21,684 bases of DNA from UBA1081 sp045639185 (GTDB lineage: Bacteria > Bacillota > Clostridia > Oscillospirales > Acutalibacteraceae). Position numbers and translations under genes: made by a program. A model generated the notes under the pieces. The model saw only the letters and a list, made by a program, of their open reading frames with translations, made no database searches and had not been told where the DNA came from. Where the stretch lies: contig JAZUCO010000063.1 in assembly GCA_045639185.1 (NCBI GenBank), positions 1 through 21,684 of the forward strand, read 5' to 3'. Within the stretch, counting starts at the first letter, position 1. Each line of letters starts with the position of its first letter. Of this stretch, positions 6,900 through 14,190 are shown piece by piece.

Positions 6900-7477
6900 T
6901 GGCAAAAAAAGAACAGAAAAGCAAGCTTGTCAATTTTCTGATAGTGTGTCTTGTTGCTGTTATTGTTTTTCTCAGCGGAAGAATAATATATGATACTGCA
7001 CTCGAATATCTGTATCCGAGAAAATATTCCGAATATGTTGAAAAATATGCAGAAGAATATGAAATAAGTGAAATTCTTCTTTATTCGGTCATCAATACTG
7101 AAAGCAGTTTTGACCCGAAAGCAGTTTCAAGTGTCGGTGCAAGAGGTCTTACCCAGATTACGGAAGACACCTTTGATTGGCTGTTGATGAAAACAGGTGA
7201 AGATTATTCTTTTGATGATTTGTTTGAACCTGAAATTTCAATAAAGTACGGTGCATATTTTCTCTCTTTGCTTCAGCAGGAATATGCAATAACCGAAACA
7301 GTTGCGGCGGCATATCACGCAGGAATGGGAAATGTTTCATCGTGGCTTGAAAATCCAGAGTATTCTGACGACGGAGTAAGGCTTAAAACAATTCCTATTT
7401 CAGATACGGCACATTATGTGGATAAAATAATAAATGCAATGGAAAAATACAACAGTATATATTATACGGAGGAATAA
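6899..7477 (+). CDS. Membrane-anchored lytic transglycosylase (SLT/GH23 type)
   Basis: Cleaves the glycan strands of peptidoglycan, forming 1,6-anhydro-MurNAc ends. The 192-aa protein has a short basic N-terminus, one hydrophobic segment (about residues 11-26, VNFLIVCLVAVIVFLS) and then an extracytoplasmic SLT domain. Catalytic Glu68 lies in INTESSFDPKAVSSVGARGLTQI, and the later AYHAGMGNV corresponds to the usual AYNAGxGNV (His for Asn). YVDKIINAMEKY matches the C-terminal helix of the fold. The hydrophobic segment more likely serves as an uncleaved anchor than a cleaved signal. The ATG overlaps the sua5-coaE stop by one base, and the M18 peptidase gene starts 3 nt later, suggesting coupled translation. 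From memory, CoaE next to a small lytic transglycosylase recurs in Clostridia. Confidence 0.9.
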   Translation: MAKKEQKSKLVNFLIVCLVAVIVFLSGRIIYDTALEYLYPRKYSEYVEKYAEEYEISEILLYSVINTESSFDPKAVSSVGARGLTQITEDTFDWLLMKTGEDYSFDDLFEPEISIKYGAYFLSLLQQEYAITETVAAAYHAGMGNVSSWLENPEYSDDGVRLKTIPISDTAHYVDKIINAMEKYNSIYYTEE

Positions 7478-7480
7478 AAA

Positions 7481-8878
7481 ATGGATAAAACTTATATTGA
7501 GGAAATGAAAGAAAAACTCTTTTACAATCCCAAACACGCATCAGAAGTAATCAGCGCTGATGAAACAGAAACTGCAGACGGTTTTTGTGAAGGCTACAAG
7601 GAATTCCTTGACAAGAGCAAAACAGAAAGAGAAGCAGCGACAGAAATCATTGCTCTTGCAAAAGCTAACGGCTACACAGAATTCATTCCCGGTGAAAAAT
7701 ATTCAGCAGGTGAAAAGATTTATTACAACAACAGAAATAAGTCTGTTATCCTTTGCGTAATCGGTAAGAGAAGCATTATTGACGGTGTAAAGATTGCTGC
7801 GGCTCATATCGATTCCCCCCGTCTTGACCTTAAGCCCAATCCGCTTTATGAAGACAGCGATATGGCTCTTTTCAAGACTCATTACTATGGCGGTATCAAG
7901 AAATATCAGTGGACAGCTATTCCTCTTTCACTTCACGGTGCTGTTATTCTTAAAGACGGCTCAACAGTCAATGTCTGCATCGGTGAAGATGACAACGATC
8001 CCAAGTTTGTTATTACAGACCTTCTTCCTCACCTTGGCGGTGAACAGAATAAGAGAACACTCAGAGAGGGTATCAGAGGCGAGGAGCTTAATGTTCTCGT
8101 TGGCAGCCGTCCTTTCAAGGATGATGACAGCTCAGAATCAGTAAAATTCAATATTCTCAGCATTCTTTATGAGAAGTACGGTTTCACAGAGGCAGATTTC
8201 CTCTCTGCTGAACTTGAAGTTGTACCTGCATTCAAGGCAAGTGATATCGGTTTTGACAGAAGTATGATCGGTTCATACGGTCACGACGACAGAGTATGTG
8301 CTTACCCCGCTGTAATGGCAGCACTTGACACAGAAGAACCCGATTACACAATTATGTCAGTTCTTACAGATAAAGAAGAAACAGGCAGCGACGGAAATAC
8401 AGGTCTCAACTCTTCATATATGGCATATTTCATCAACTACCTTGCAGCTATGGAAGGTTATGACGGATATGAAGTTATGCGCAAGTCAGAATGTCTCTCA
8501 GCAGACGTTACATGTGCATTTGACCCCACATTCTCAGATGTTTCAGAGAGAAGAAATACTGCATACATCAACAAGGGTGTTGCAATTATGAAGTATACAG
8601 GTTCAGGCGGAAAAGGCGGCACATCAGACGCTTCTGCAGAGTTTATGGGCAAAATCCGTGCAATGCTCGACAACGCAGGTATCGTATGGCAGACAGGCGA
8701 ACTCGGTAAGGTTGACGCAGGCGGCGGCGGAACAGTTGCAAAGTACGTTGCAAAGCTTGATATTGACGTTGTTGATATCGGTGTACCCGTTCTTTCAATG
8801 CACGCTCCTTACGAAACAGTTTCAAAGCTTGATGTTTATATGGCATACAAAGCTTTTGCTGAATTCTTCAAGCAGTAA
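7481..8878 (+). CDS. M18 family zinc aminopeptidase
   Basis: Cytoplasmic dinuclear-zinc exopeptidase that removes N-terminal residues, commonly acidic or hydrophobic ones, from peptides. The 465-aa length fits the family. Likely metal and catalytic residues are H109 (AAAHIDSPRLDLKP), D269/D270 (GSYGHDDRVCAYPA), E299/E300 (TDKEETGSDG), D342 (SADVTCAFDP) and H441 (VLSMHAPYE). A GGAGG ribosome site lies 7 nt before the ATG. No signal peptide is present. It is the last gene of the sua5-coaE cluster, 3 nt after the transglycosylase, and is followed 8 nt later by a terminator. The exact substrate cannot be told from sequence; clostridial members are often annotated aminopeptidase 1 or apeA. Confidence 0.94.
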   Translation: MDKTYIEEMKEKLFYNPKHASEVISADETETADGFCEGYKEFLDKSKTEREAATEIIALAKANGYTEFIPGEKYSAGEKIYYNNRNKSVILCVIGKRSIIDGVKIAAAHIDSPRLDLKPNPLYEDSDMALFKTHYYGGIKKYQWTAIPLSLHGAVILKDGSTVNVCIGEDDNDPKFVITDLLPHLGGEQNKRTLREGIRGEELNVLVGSRPFKDDDSSESVKFNILSILYEKYGFTEADFLSAELEVVPAFKASDIGFDRSMIGSYGHDDRVCAYPAVMAALDTEEPDYTIMSVLTDKEETGSDGNTGLNSSYMAYFINYLAAMEGYDGYEVMRKSECLSADVTCAFDPTFSDVSERRNTAYINKGVAIMKYTGSGGKGGTSDASAEFMGKIRAMLDNAGIVWQTGELGKVDAGGGGTVAKYVAKLDIDVVDIGVPVLSMHAPYETVSKLDVYMAYKAFAEFFKQ

Positions 8879-8886
8879 TAAAAATT

Positions 8887-8920
8887 ATCCCTATGATTCT
8901 TTCATAGGGATTTCTTTTTT
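8887..8920 (+). terminator. Rho-independent terminator after the M18 peptidase gene
   Basis: A perfect 10-bp stem, ATCCCTATGA (8887-8896) with TCATAGGGAT (8902-8911), 5-nt loop, followed by TTCTTTTTT. Confidence 0.92.
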
Positions 8921-8922
8921 CG

Positions 8923-8951
8923 TTGACAAGTTTTTATACGGGGTTTATAAT
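8923..8951 (+). promoter_or_regulatory. Fully consensus sigma-A promoter
   Basis: TTGACA (8923-8928), exactly 17 bp, then TATAAT (8946-8951). Both hexamers are perfect. It starts 2 nt after the upstream terminator and drives the zinc-ribbon membrane protein gene, whose ATG is 27 nt after the -10. Confidence 0.93.
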
Positions 8952-8978
8952 TGAATCAAAAGTGTGGGAGGTTATATT

Positions 8979-9614
8979 ATGGCTAAAACGTGTGATTTTT
9001 GCGGAAAACAACTCGGTTGGGGCGATGTGTATAACAGACAAATAGACAATATGGGTGTACAATTATGCGATATGTGTGCTTTTAAGTATGCAGGATTGCA
9101 AAATCAGAATAATGTCAAGAAAATTACCGACTCTGTCTGGTGGGCGAAAGATATTATCAACAAAAGAAAGTATAACCCTTGCATGCATAACAGCCTGATG
9201 GCACAGATAGAATCGGCAGAACAGACAATTGCAAAATTGGAAAAATCAGTTACTTCATCTGCAGGAAATATTCAGGATGGTGTTTCTTCAGAAAACAGAC
9301 AAATTTCGGTTAATGCCACTCAGGTTCCTGTAGTTAACAATAGTTCATATGGTATATCAGGTGCGTCTCTCTGGACGGAAATTCTTAAAATTGTTGCAGC
9401 TGTGTTGGTAATTGCTATGTGTATCACAGGTGTTGTTGTCGGCTATATAATAGGAGATGGCGGTGGAGCATTTATCGGTTTTATTCTGGGAGTGATAGCA
9501 GGTCTGGTAAGTTGCAGCGTGGTTGTGGTTTTTGCTGAAATGGCAGAAGATATAAAAGCTACCCGTGAATATGCAAGACAGATAAGAAATATGATGAATG
9601 ATAATAATAAATAA
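8979..9614 (+). CDS. Zinc-ribbon, two-helix membrane protein of unknown function
   Basis: I do not recognise the family. The 211-aa protein begins with a treble-clef or zinc-ribbon-like motif, C5-x2-C8 and C30-x2-C33 (CDFCGK...CDMCAF). A mostly polar central part has a short possibly coiled-coil helix (about 72-92) and a Ser/Asn-rich linker (93-128). Two hydrophobic helices follow (about 134-158 and 163-187), separated by GDGGG, then a charged C-terminal helix. Both tails would be on the same side, most likely cytoplasmic. The ATG at 8979 is chosen because GGGAGG lies 7 nt upstream; an in-frame GTG at 8964 contains that ribosome site and is rejected. It stands alone between its own consensus promoter and a downstream hairpin. 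A role in sensing or scaffolding at the membrane would be pure guesswork. Confidence 0.8.
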   Translation: MAKTCDFCGKQLGWGDVYNRQIDNMGVQLCDMCAFKYAGLQNQNNVKKITDSVWWAKDIINKRKYNPCMHNSLMAQIESAEQTIAKLEKSVTSSAGNIQDGVSSENRQISVNATQVPVVNNSSYGISGASLWTEILKIVAAVLVIAMCITGVVVGYIIGDGGGAFIGFILGVIAGLVSCSVVVVFAEMAEDIKATREYARQIRNMMNDNNK

Positions 9615-9619
9615 GAATT

Positions 9620-9650
9620 AAAAGGCAGGAATCAGAATTCTACCTTTTTT
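9620..9650 (+). terminator. Probable terminator after the zinc-ribbon protein gene
   Basis: An imperfect stem of AAAAGGCAGGAA with TTCTACCTTTT (one C-A mismatch, one G-T pair), then a T run. It begins 6 nt after the stop codon. Confidence 0.65.
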
Positions 9651-9653
9651 GAA

Positions 9654-9667
9654 TGTATAAATATGCA
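9654..9667 (+). promoter_or_regulatory. Candidate ARG box (ArgR/AhrC operator)
   Basis: TGTATAAATATGCA fits the ARG-box consensus TGNATWWWWATNCA at every fixed position. It lies about 75 bp upstream of the argG -35 hexamer. Further ATGCAT and TGTACA fragments follow (to about 9722) but do not complete a second full box. The region is very AT-rich, so a chance match is possible. Regulation of argG by arginine is the known theme in Bacillota. Confidence 0.4.
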
Positions 9668-9740
9668 TATATTCTGTATAATTTGCTGTTTTATACAATA
9701 TTTATGCATAAGTTTGTACAATTATTTATCTTTTTGGGTA

Positions 9741-9769
9741 TTGCAAAATGTGTCGCAGGGTATTATAAT
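9741..9769 (+). promoter_or_regulatory. Probable sigma-A promoter of argG
   Basis: TTGCAA (9741-9746), 17 bp, TATAAT (9764-9769), ending 33 nt before the argG ATG. The -10 is perfect; the -35 matches TTGACA at 4 of 6 positions. Confidence 0.75.
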
Positions 9770-9802
9770 ATATCACAGAAAAAAACAAAAGAGGTTTTCA
9801 CA

Positions 9803-11032
9803 ATGAATAAAAAAGATATCAAAAAAGTTGTTCTCGCTTATTCAGGCGGACTTGACACATCAATCATCATTCCCTGGCTCAAGGAAAACTACAACAACTG
9901 TGAAGTTATTGCAGTTTCAGGTGACGTAGGACAGGGCACAGAGCTTGACGGTCTTGAAGAAAAGGCTATCAAGACAGGCGCTTCAAAGCTCTACATTCTT
10001 GACCTTAAAGAAAAGTTCATCACAGACTACATCTGGCCCACACTCAAGGCTGGTGCAGTTTACGAAAAGGATTACCTCCTCGGTACATCTTTCGCACGTC
10101 CCATCATCGCTAAGGAAATCGTAGAAATCGCTAAAAAAGAAGGCGCAGACGCTATCTGCCACGGCTGTACAGGTAAGGGTAACGACCAGGTTCGTTTCGA
10201 ACTTACAATCAAGGCTTTCGCTCCCGAACTTGCTATCATCGCTCCCTGGAGAGAATGGTCAATCAAGTCTCGTGAAGAAGAAATCGAATACGCAGAAGCT
10301 CACAATATTCCTCTTAAGATAAACAGAGAAACAAACTACTCAAAGGATAAGAACCTCTGGCACCTTTCACACGAAGGTCTTGACCTTGAAGATCCCGCAA
10401 ATGAGCCTCAGTACCTTAAGGAAGGCTTCCTTGAAATGGGCGTAGCTCCCGAAGCAGCTCCCGACAAGCCCACTTATGTTACAATTCACTTTGAACAGGG
10501 TGTTCCCACAGCTATCGACGGCAAAGAAATGGGCGCTATTGAACTTCTCGAAACAGCTAACAAGCTCGGTGGTGAAAACGGTATCGGTCTTGCAGACCTC
10601 GTTGAAAACAGACTTGTTGGTATGAAGTCAAGAGGTGTTTATGAAACTCCCGGCGGAACAATCCTTTACAGAGCACACGAAATTCTTGAAACACTCTGCC
10701 TTGACAGAGATACACAGCACTACAAAGAACTCGTTGCAGCTAAGTATGCAGAACTTGTTTACTTCGGTCAGTGGTTCACTCCTCTCCGTGAAGCTCTTGC
10801 AGCTTTCGTTGACGAAACACAGAAGACAGTTACAGGTGACGTTAAGCTCAAGCTCTACAAGGGTAACATTATTCCCGCAGGTACAACTTCACCCTACTCA
10901 CTTTACAGTGAAGAAGTTGCAACTTTTGATGAAGATGATGTTTATGATCAGAAAGACTCAGCAGGTTTCATCAACCTCTTCGGTCTTCCCATCAAGGTAA
11001 GAGCAGAACTTTCAAAGAACTGGGATAAATAA
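9803..11032 (+). CDS. argG: Argininosuccinate synthase
   Basis: Joins citrulline and aspartate with ATP to give argininosuccinate, the penultimate step of arginine synthesis, in the cytoplasm. The 409-aa length is typical. The N-type ATP-pyrophosphatase P-loop is at 12-20 (AYSGGLDTS). CHGCTGKGNDQVRFE, the Gly-rich aspartate/citrulline region, and NLWHLSHEGLDLEDPANEP are present. The ATG at 9803 has GAGG 8 nt upstream; an upstream in-frame ATG at 9653 would translate the promoter and the candidate ARG box and is rejected. Codons ending in C (AAC, ATC, CTC, TTC) are visibly commoner than in the next gene, consistent with high expression. It is transcribed alone, flanked by its own promoter and terminator. 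argH, which uses its product, is about 10 kb away on the other strand. Confidence 0.97.
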   Translation: MNKKDIKKVVLAYSGGLDTSIIIPWLKENYNNCEVIAVSGDVGQGTELDGLEEKAIKTGASKLYILDLKEKFITDYIWPTLKAGAVYEKDYLLGTSFARPIIAKEIVEIAKKEGADAICHGCTGKGNDQVRFELTIKAFAPELAIIAPWREWSIKSREEEIEYAEAHNIPLKINRETNYSKDKNLWHLSHEGLDLEDPANEPQYLKEGFLEMGVAPEAAPDKPTYVTIHFEQGVPTAIDGKEMGAIELLETANKLGGENGIGLADLVENRLVGMKSRGVYETPGGTILYRAHEILETLCLDRDTQHYKELVAAKYAELVYFGQWFTPLREALAAFVDETQKTVTGDVKLKLYKGNIIPAGTTSPYSLYSEEVATFDEDDVYDQKDSAGFINLFGLPIKVRAELSKNWDK

Positions 11033-11047
11033 TTGAATTTATATCAG

Positions 11048-11080
11048 AGAGCAGGATATTCTGGATTCTGCTCTTTTTTT
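11048..11080 (+). terminator. Rho-independent terminator after argG
   Basis: A 10-bp stem, AGAGCAGGAT (11048-11057) with ATTCTGCTCT (11065-11074) including one wobble pair, 7-nt loop, then a T run. Confidence 0.9.
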
Positions 11081-11131
11081 GTAACCGTTTTATGTTTTCA
11101 AGTGTTATATATAGTGAAAGGAGTGTTTATA

Positions 11132-12469
11132 ATGAAAAAACTCACTGCAATTATTATATGCCTTTTAATAGCACTTTTTCCTGTTGTTTCATCTGCATCT
11201 TATTCAACAGGACTTGTTGTTGATGACATTGTTATTTTTGATGCATGGCGTGGTTCAGGTGACATTCAGGTAAAAGTTGATACATCTGATTATTCTCACA
11301 GAGTAAATCCGGAAGAATTTGAGTATGTCAGATATTCGAACAACATTGTTGACGAGCATTATTATACTGTTGAATATGGTGAAAACTATATTATTTTCAC
11401 ACTTCAAGAAGAATTTCTTGCATCTTTGAAAAACGGCACATATCATTTGAATATGAACTTTGAATTGAAATCAATCAGATTCTTGTTATATGTTTTCACA
11501 GAAAAGGCTGTTGTTGACAATGTAGTGCTGTTCGATTTCGATGATATGAATCCGATAATAATGCAGTTTGACGAATTGCAGGGCTCTGTCAATGGAGACC
11601 GAATACCTGTCGGTGCAACACTTTTTGAATCAATTTCATATAACGGTGAAAAAATTGATGAAAAGTTTTATTCCGTGTATGCAGTTATGCAATATACATT
11701 CATTCAGTTTGAAAAATCTTTTTATGATTCTCTTCCGGCGGGAATTCATCTTTTGGATATTGAATTTTCCAGCGTAACCGGAATTAAAATCAAGATTGAT
11801 ATACAGCCGCGTAAATTTGCAGGAGATGTCGCAACTGTTTCATACATCAGAGATGGTTTCAAAAAAAGTGTCTGTTATATAGATAATGATTTTTTCAAGG
11901 ATTATCACGATGCTTTTTTCAAAGAAATGTGTGCGAATTATGCCACTATGACTGAAGCTGAAAAAATTGCCGACGGAAAAATGAAAAACGGAATGTATAA
12001 CAAAGTAAAGAATTTTATTGATGAAGAGTTTTATTTTTGTCTTTATCTCAAGGATACAGAAGTCGATGCGTCTGCTGTTGCCGGTGTAACAGAAGTGAAA
12101 TATACAAGTGAAAAATATCCGTGTGCAGTTGTAAAAGTTGTTGGCGGTGGTGATATTGACCTTATCATTGCAGATGAAAATGTTGAATATGTCGGATATG
12201 CTTTTGATTTTGCTGCACCTTTCTGGGGTGACCCTGGTTGGAGTATGAAAAGAATTTATACTGCTTCAGATGCACGAAAAGTTCTGAGAATTTCCGCAGG
12301 GCTTGAAAAATTTGATTATAATGAAAATTACAGTGCCATTGATGAATATTTAAGATTTTTTGCATTGGATATGGATAATGACGGCAGGTTGACTGCTAAT
12401 GACGCGAGAAGTGTTCTTCGTACAGCAGCAGGTCTTGATGAAACAAAAGACGTTGTTTATCCGTATTAA
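11132..12469 (+). CDS. Secreted protein with two X2-like repeats and a C-terminal half-degenerate dockerin
   Basis: The 445-aa product has a signal peptide (residues 1-22, MKKLTAIIICLLIALFPVVSSA). Two repeats of about 85 residues follow (roughly 29-112 and 128-213). Each runs from a VDxxVxFD segment to a Y-x-V...FxxSLxxGxHxLxxxF ending, which resembles Ig-like X2 (CBM_X2) modules; this is by eye only. Residues 230-360 are unrecognised. The C-terminus is dockerin-like: a complete calcium loop D413-M-D415-N-D417-G...D424 with helix ANDARSVLRTAAGL, preceded by a first repeat that keeps the helix (TASDARKVLRISAGL, 377-391) but has lost the DxNxDG part. The ATG at 11132 follows AAAGGAG by 8 nt; an upstream in-frame TTG at 11033 is rejected because it would bury the argG terminator. 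No good promoter was identified. A cell-surface or secreted role is inferred. Confidence 0.75.
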   Translation: MKKLTAIIICLLIALFPVVSSASYSTGLVVDDIVIFDAWRGSGDIQVKVDTSDYSHRVNPEEFEYVRYSNNIVDEHYYTVEYGENYIIFTLQEEFLASLKNGTYHLNMNFELKSIRFLLYVFTEKAVVDNVVLFDFDDMNPIIMQFDELQGSVNGDRIPVGATLFESISYNGEKIDEKFYSVYAVMQYTFIQFEKSFYDSLPAGIHLLDIEFSSVTGIKIKIDIQPRKFAGDVATVSYIRDGFKKSVCYIDNDFFKDYHDAFFKEMCANYATMTEAEKIADGKMKNGMYNKVKNFIDEEFYFCLYLKDTEVDASAVAGVTEVKYTSEKYPCAVVKVVGGGDIDLIIADENVEYVGYAFDFAAPFWGDPGWSMKRIYTASDARKVLRISAGLEKFDYNENYSAIDEYLRFFALDMDNDGRLTANDARSVLRTAAGLDETKDVVYPY

Positions 12470-12484
12470 GAATATGTTATGCGG

Positions 12485-12512
12485 ACGGAGTCTGAAAAGG
12501 CTCCGTTTTTTT
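12485..12512 (+). terminator. Rho-independent terminator
   Basis: An 8-bp stem, ACGGAGTC with GGCTCCGT (one wobble pair), loop TGAAAA, then TTTTTT. It is 15 nt after the stop of the X2/dockerin gene. Confidence 0.9.
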
Positions 12513-12558
12513 GTTATAACACCATAATTTTGCAATTACAATTTATTTATATTTTATA

Positions 12559-12588
12559 TTGAAATACCTATATAAAATGCGTTATAAT
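12559..12588 (+). promoter_or_regulatory. Probable sigma-A promoter of the N-terminal dockerin gene
   Basis: TTGAAA (12559-12564), 18 bp, TATAAT (12583-12588), ending 35 nt before the ATG at 12624. Confidence 0.75.
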
Positions 12589-12623
12589 ATCTGTATATTG
12601 ATATTTTGAAGGTGATGACAATA

Positions 12624-14126
12624 ATGAAAAAATTGATAACTGTTATGGCAGTTGTTATGCTTTCTGCTTTGTTTGCTGTCTGCGCTTCGGCAAAGACCGT
12701 CAAAAAAGGCGATGTTAATATGGACAATAAAGTCAATGCTATTGATGCCCGTATTGTTCTCAGAGCAGGCGCACAGCTTGATGTGCTGGAAGCTGATCAG
12801 TATCTTATCGGTGATATGGATAAAAATCAGAAGATTACTGCTATGGATGCAAGAGCAATTCTTCGTATTGCTTCACAGCTTGATAAGAATGAAGAAACAG
12901 TTGAAATCGGTGTTGAAACTGAAGTTACAAGAACTGAACTTTCAGACGGTTTCGGTATAAGCACAGATGACTTCATCAAGAAGTACGGCGGAATGAGAAA
13001 GCTCGATACAACAGACGGTACAATAGCTTACACAAATGACAATGTTACTGTTGTACATAATCCGAAAATGATTTACACCGGTTGTATCAATTCAATCACC
13101 ATCGTTGGCGGCGATTATACACTTTGCGGTGTTTATGTAGGTATGTCAAGTTCTCAGGCTATAAAGGATCTTCAGGACAATGACTGGAGAATTTCCAGCC
13201 AGACAGATACTCAGGTTATTCTTGAACGCAACGCAATGCGTATGAAGGTGTTTGTCGGTGGCGGCAAGATAACTTATGCAGAGTATTATATCGGTTTTTC
13301 ACTCGTTGGCGGCTCAGATGATGACACAACAACACTGCCTCCCGAAACAACTACACAGCCTCCTGAGACCACAACTCAGCCCCCCGAAACAACTACACAG
13401 CCTCCTGAGACTACAACCAAGCCCCCTGAAACAACTACACAGCCTCCCGAGACTACAACAACACCTCCCGAAACTACAACAACACCTCCCGAAACAACAA
13501 CTAATCCCACAAAATATCCCTCAGGCAGTGACGATTTCAACAGTCTTCCCGACCAGATCAAATCATACATTATAGGTGAGTTTGCTTTTGACGGTTTCCG
13601 TTATGAAAAGGGTGAAAAGACTCCCGTTTCAATGATTTTCTCAAACGGCAATGTAAAGGCAACAATGACTGACACTTCAAGCAGCGGAACAAGTCTTGAT
13701 CTTGAGATGATTGTTGATAATTCAGGTAAAAGCACAAAAATTTATCTTGTAAATACAAAGAACAAAATGTATTGTGATATGTCAACACTTATAGCTGTAT
13801 TCCCTCAGTTTGGCAGCATCAATACATCAGATCTTTCTTATTCTTCAGTTGATGTAAATCAGGTTGTTGTAAACGTTCGTGAAGAAGTCCTCAGCGGACG
13901 TACATACGATGTTTATAATGTAAAGACATCAACTGCAGACAGTTGTGATTTCTACCTTGTTGACGGTGTAATCAAGAAAATGATAAATTACGACTCAGTC
14001 GGAAATATCAAGAGTCAGATAGATATTGCAAAGTTCAGAACAAATGTTGATTCTTCAGAAACTTCTGTAAAAGGATACAAAAAAGCATCTATCTTTGAAG
14101 TAGGTAAAGTTCTCGGACTCAGCTGA
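12624..14126 (+). CDS. Secreted protein with N-terminal dockerin, PPETTT linker and C-terminal beta-rich domain
   Basis: The 500-aa product has a signal peptide ending at ASA (residue 23). The dockerin follows at once, with both calcium loops intact: D30-V-N32-M-D34-N...D41 and D64-M-D66-K-N68-Q...D75, each followed by an MDAR/IDAR-x-x-LR helix. Residues about 105-230 form an unrecognised domain (two Cys, VGMSSSQAIKDL, Gly-rich end). An eight-unit linker of xPPETTT spans 238-293. The C-terminal domain (about 294-500) is rich in beta-strand-like stretches (YEKGEKTPVSMIF, STKIYLVNTKNKMYCDM) and faintly recalls lipoprotein-like LolA folds, with low certainty. No catalytic motif was found. The ATG at 12624 has AGGTG 9 nt upstream; the in-frame TTG at 12606 overlaps that region. 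Dockerins are usually C-terminal, so the placement is uncommon. It probably acts outside the cell, held by a cohesin or the wall. Confidence 0.8.
   Translation: MKKLITVMAVVMLSALFAVCASAKTVKKGDVNMDNKVNAIDARIVLRAGAQLDVLEADQYLIGDMDKNQKITAMDARAILRIASQLDKNEETVEIGVETEVTRTELSDGFGISTDDFIKKYGGMRKLDTTDGTIAYTNDNVTVVHNPKMIYTGCINSITIVGGDYTLCGVYVGMSSSQAIKDLQDNDWRISSQTDTQVILERNAMRMKVFVGGGKITYAEYYIGFSLVGGSDDDTTTLPPETTTQPPETTTQPPETTTQPPETTTKPPETTTQPPETTTTPPETTTTPPETTTNPTKYPSGSDDFNSLPDQIKSYIIGEFAFDGFRYEKGEKTPVSMIFSNGNVKATMTDTSSSGTSLDLEMIVDNSGKSTKIYLVNTKNKMYCDMSTLIAVFPQFGSINTSDLSYSSVDVNQVVVNVREEVLSGRTYDVYNVKTSTADSCDFYLVDGVIKKMINYDSVGNIKSQIDIAKFRTNVDSSETSVKGYKKASIFEVGKVLGLS
13335..13502 (+). repeat. Eight tandem 21-nt units encoding xPPETTT
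   Basis: Eight in-frame copies code for L/Q/Q/Q/K/Q/T/T followed by PPETTT. Copies differ mainly at third positions (CCC/CCT, GAA/GAG, ACA/ACT) and in the first codon. Such Pro/Thr-rich linkers are typical of secreted multidomain proteins in gut and rumen Clostridia and are often O-glycosylated. Confidence 0.95.
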
Positions 14127-14142
14127 TAATAAAGCTGATAAC

Positions 14143-14190
14143 AAAAAAATAAAAACCCGAAAGGAATTATCCTTTCGGGTTAATTTTTTT
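14143..14190. terminator. Bidirectional terminator between convergent transcripts
   Basis: A perfect 12-bp stem, AACCCGAAAGGA (14154-14165) with TCCTTTCGGGTT (14170-14181), loop ATTA. It is flanked by an A run on the left and a T run on the right, so it works on both strands. It closes the dockerin gene on the plus strand and the CPBP/argH-side operon on the minus strand. Confidence 0.93.

Noticed and set aside
9653..9802. Upstream extension of argG from 9653
   Set aside because: It would translate the promoter and candidate ARG box, adds a hydrophobic AT-rich leader foreign to ArgG, and lacks a ribosome site. ATG 9803 with GAGG fits the family start.
9615..9802. T-box or riboswitch leader before argG
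   Set aside because: No T-box sequence, specifier stem or antiterminator could be found, and the leader after the promoter is only about 30 nt.
11081..11131. Promoter of the X2/dockerin gene
   Set aside because: A TATATA hexamer is present near 11106, but no acceptable -35 lies 16-18 bp upstream; left uncalled.
13376..13570. Antisense frame of Val/Ser/Gly repeats opposite the PPETTT linker
   Set aside because: It is the mirror of the 21-nt tandem repeat, with no start signals or domain; the sense frame has a signal peptide and intact dockerin.
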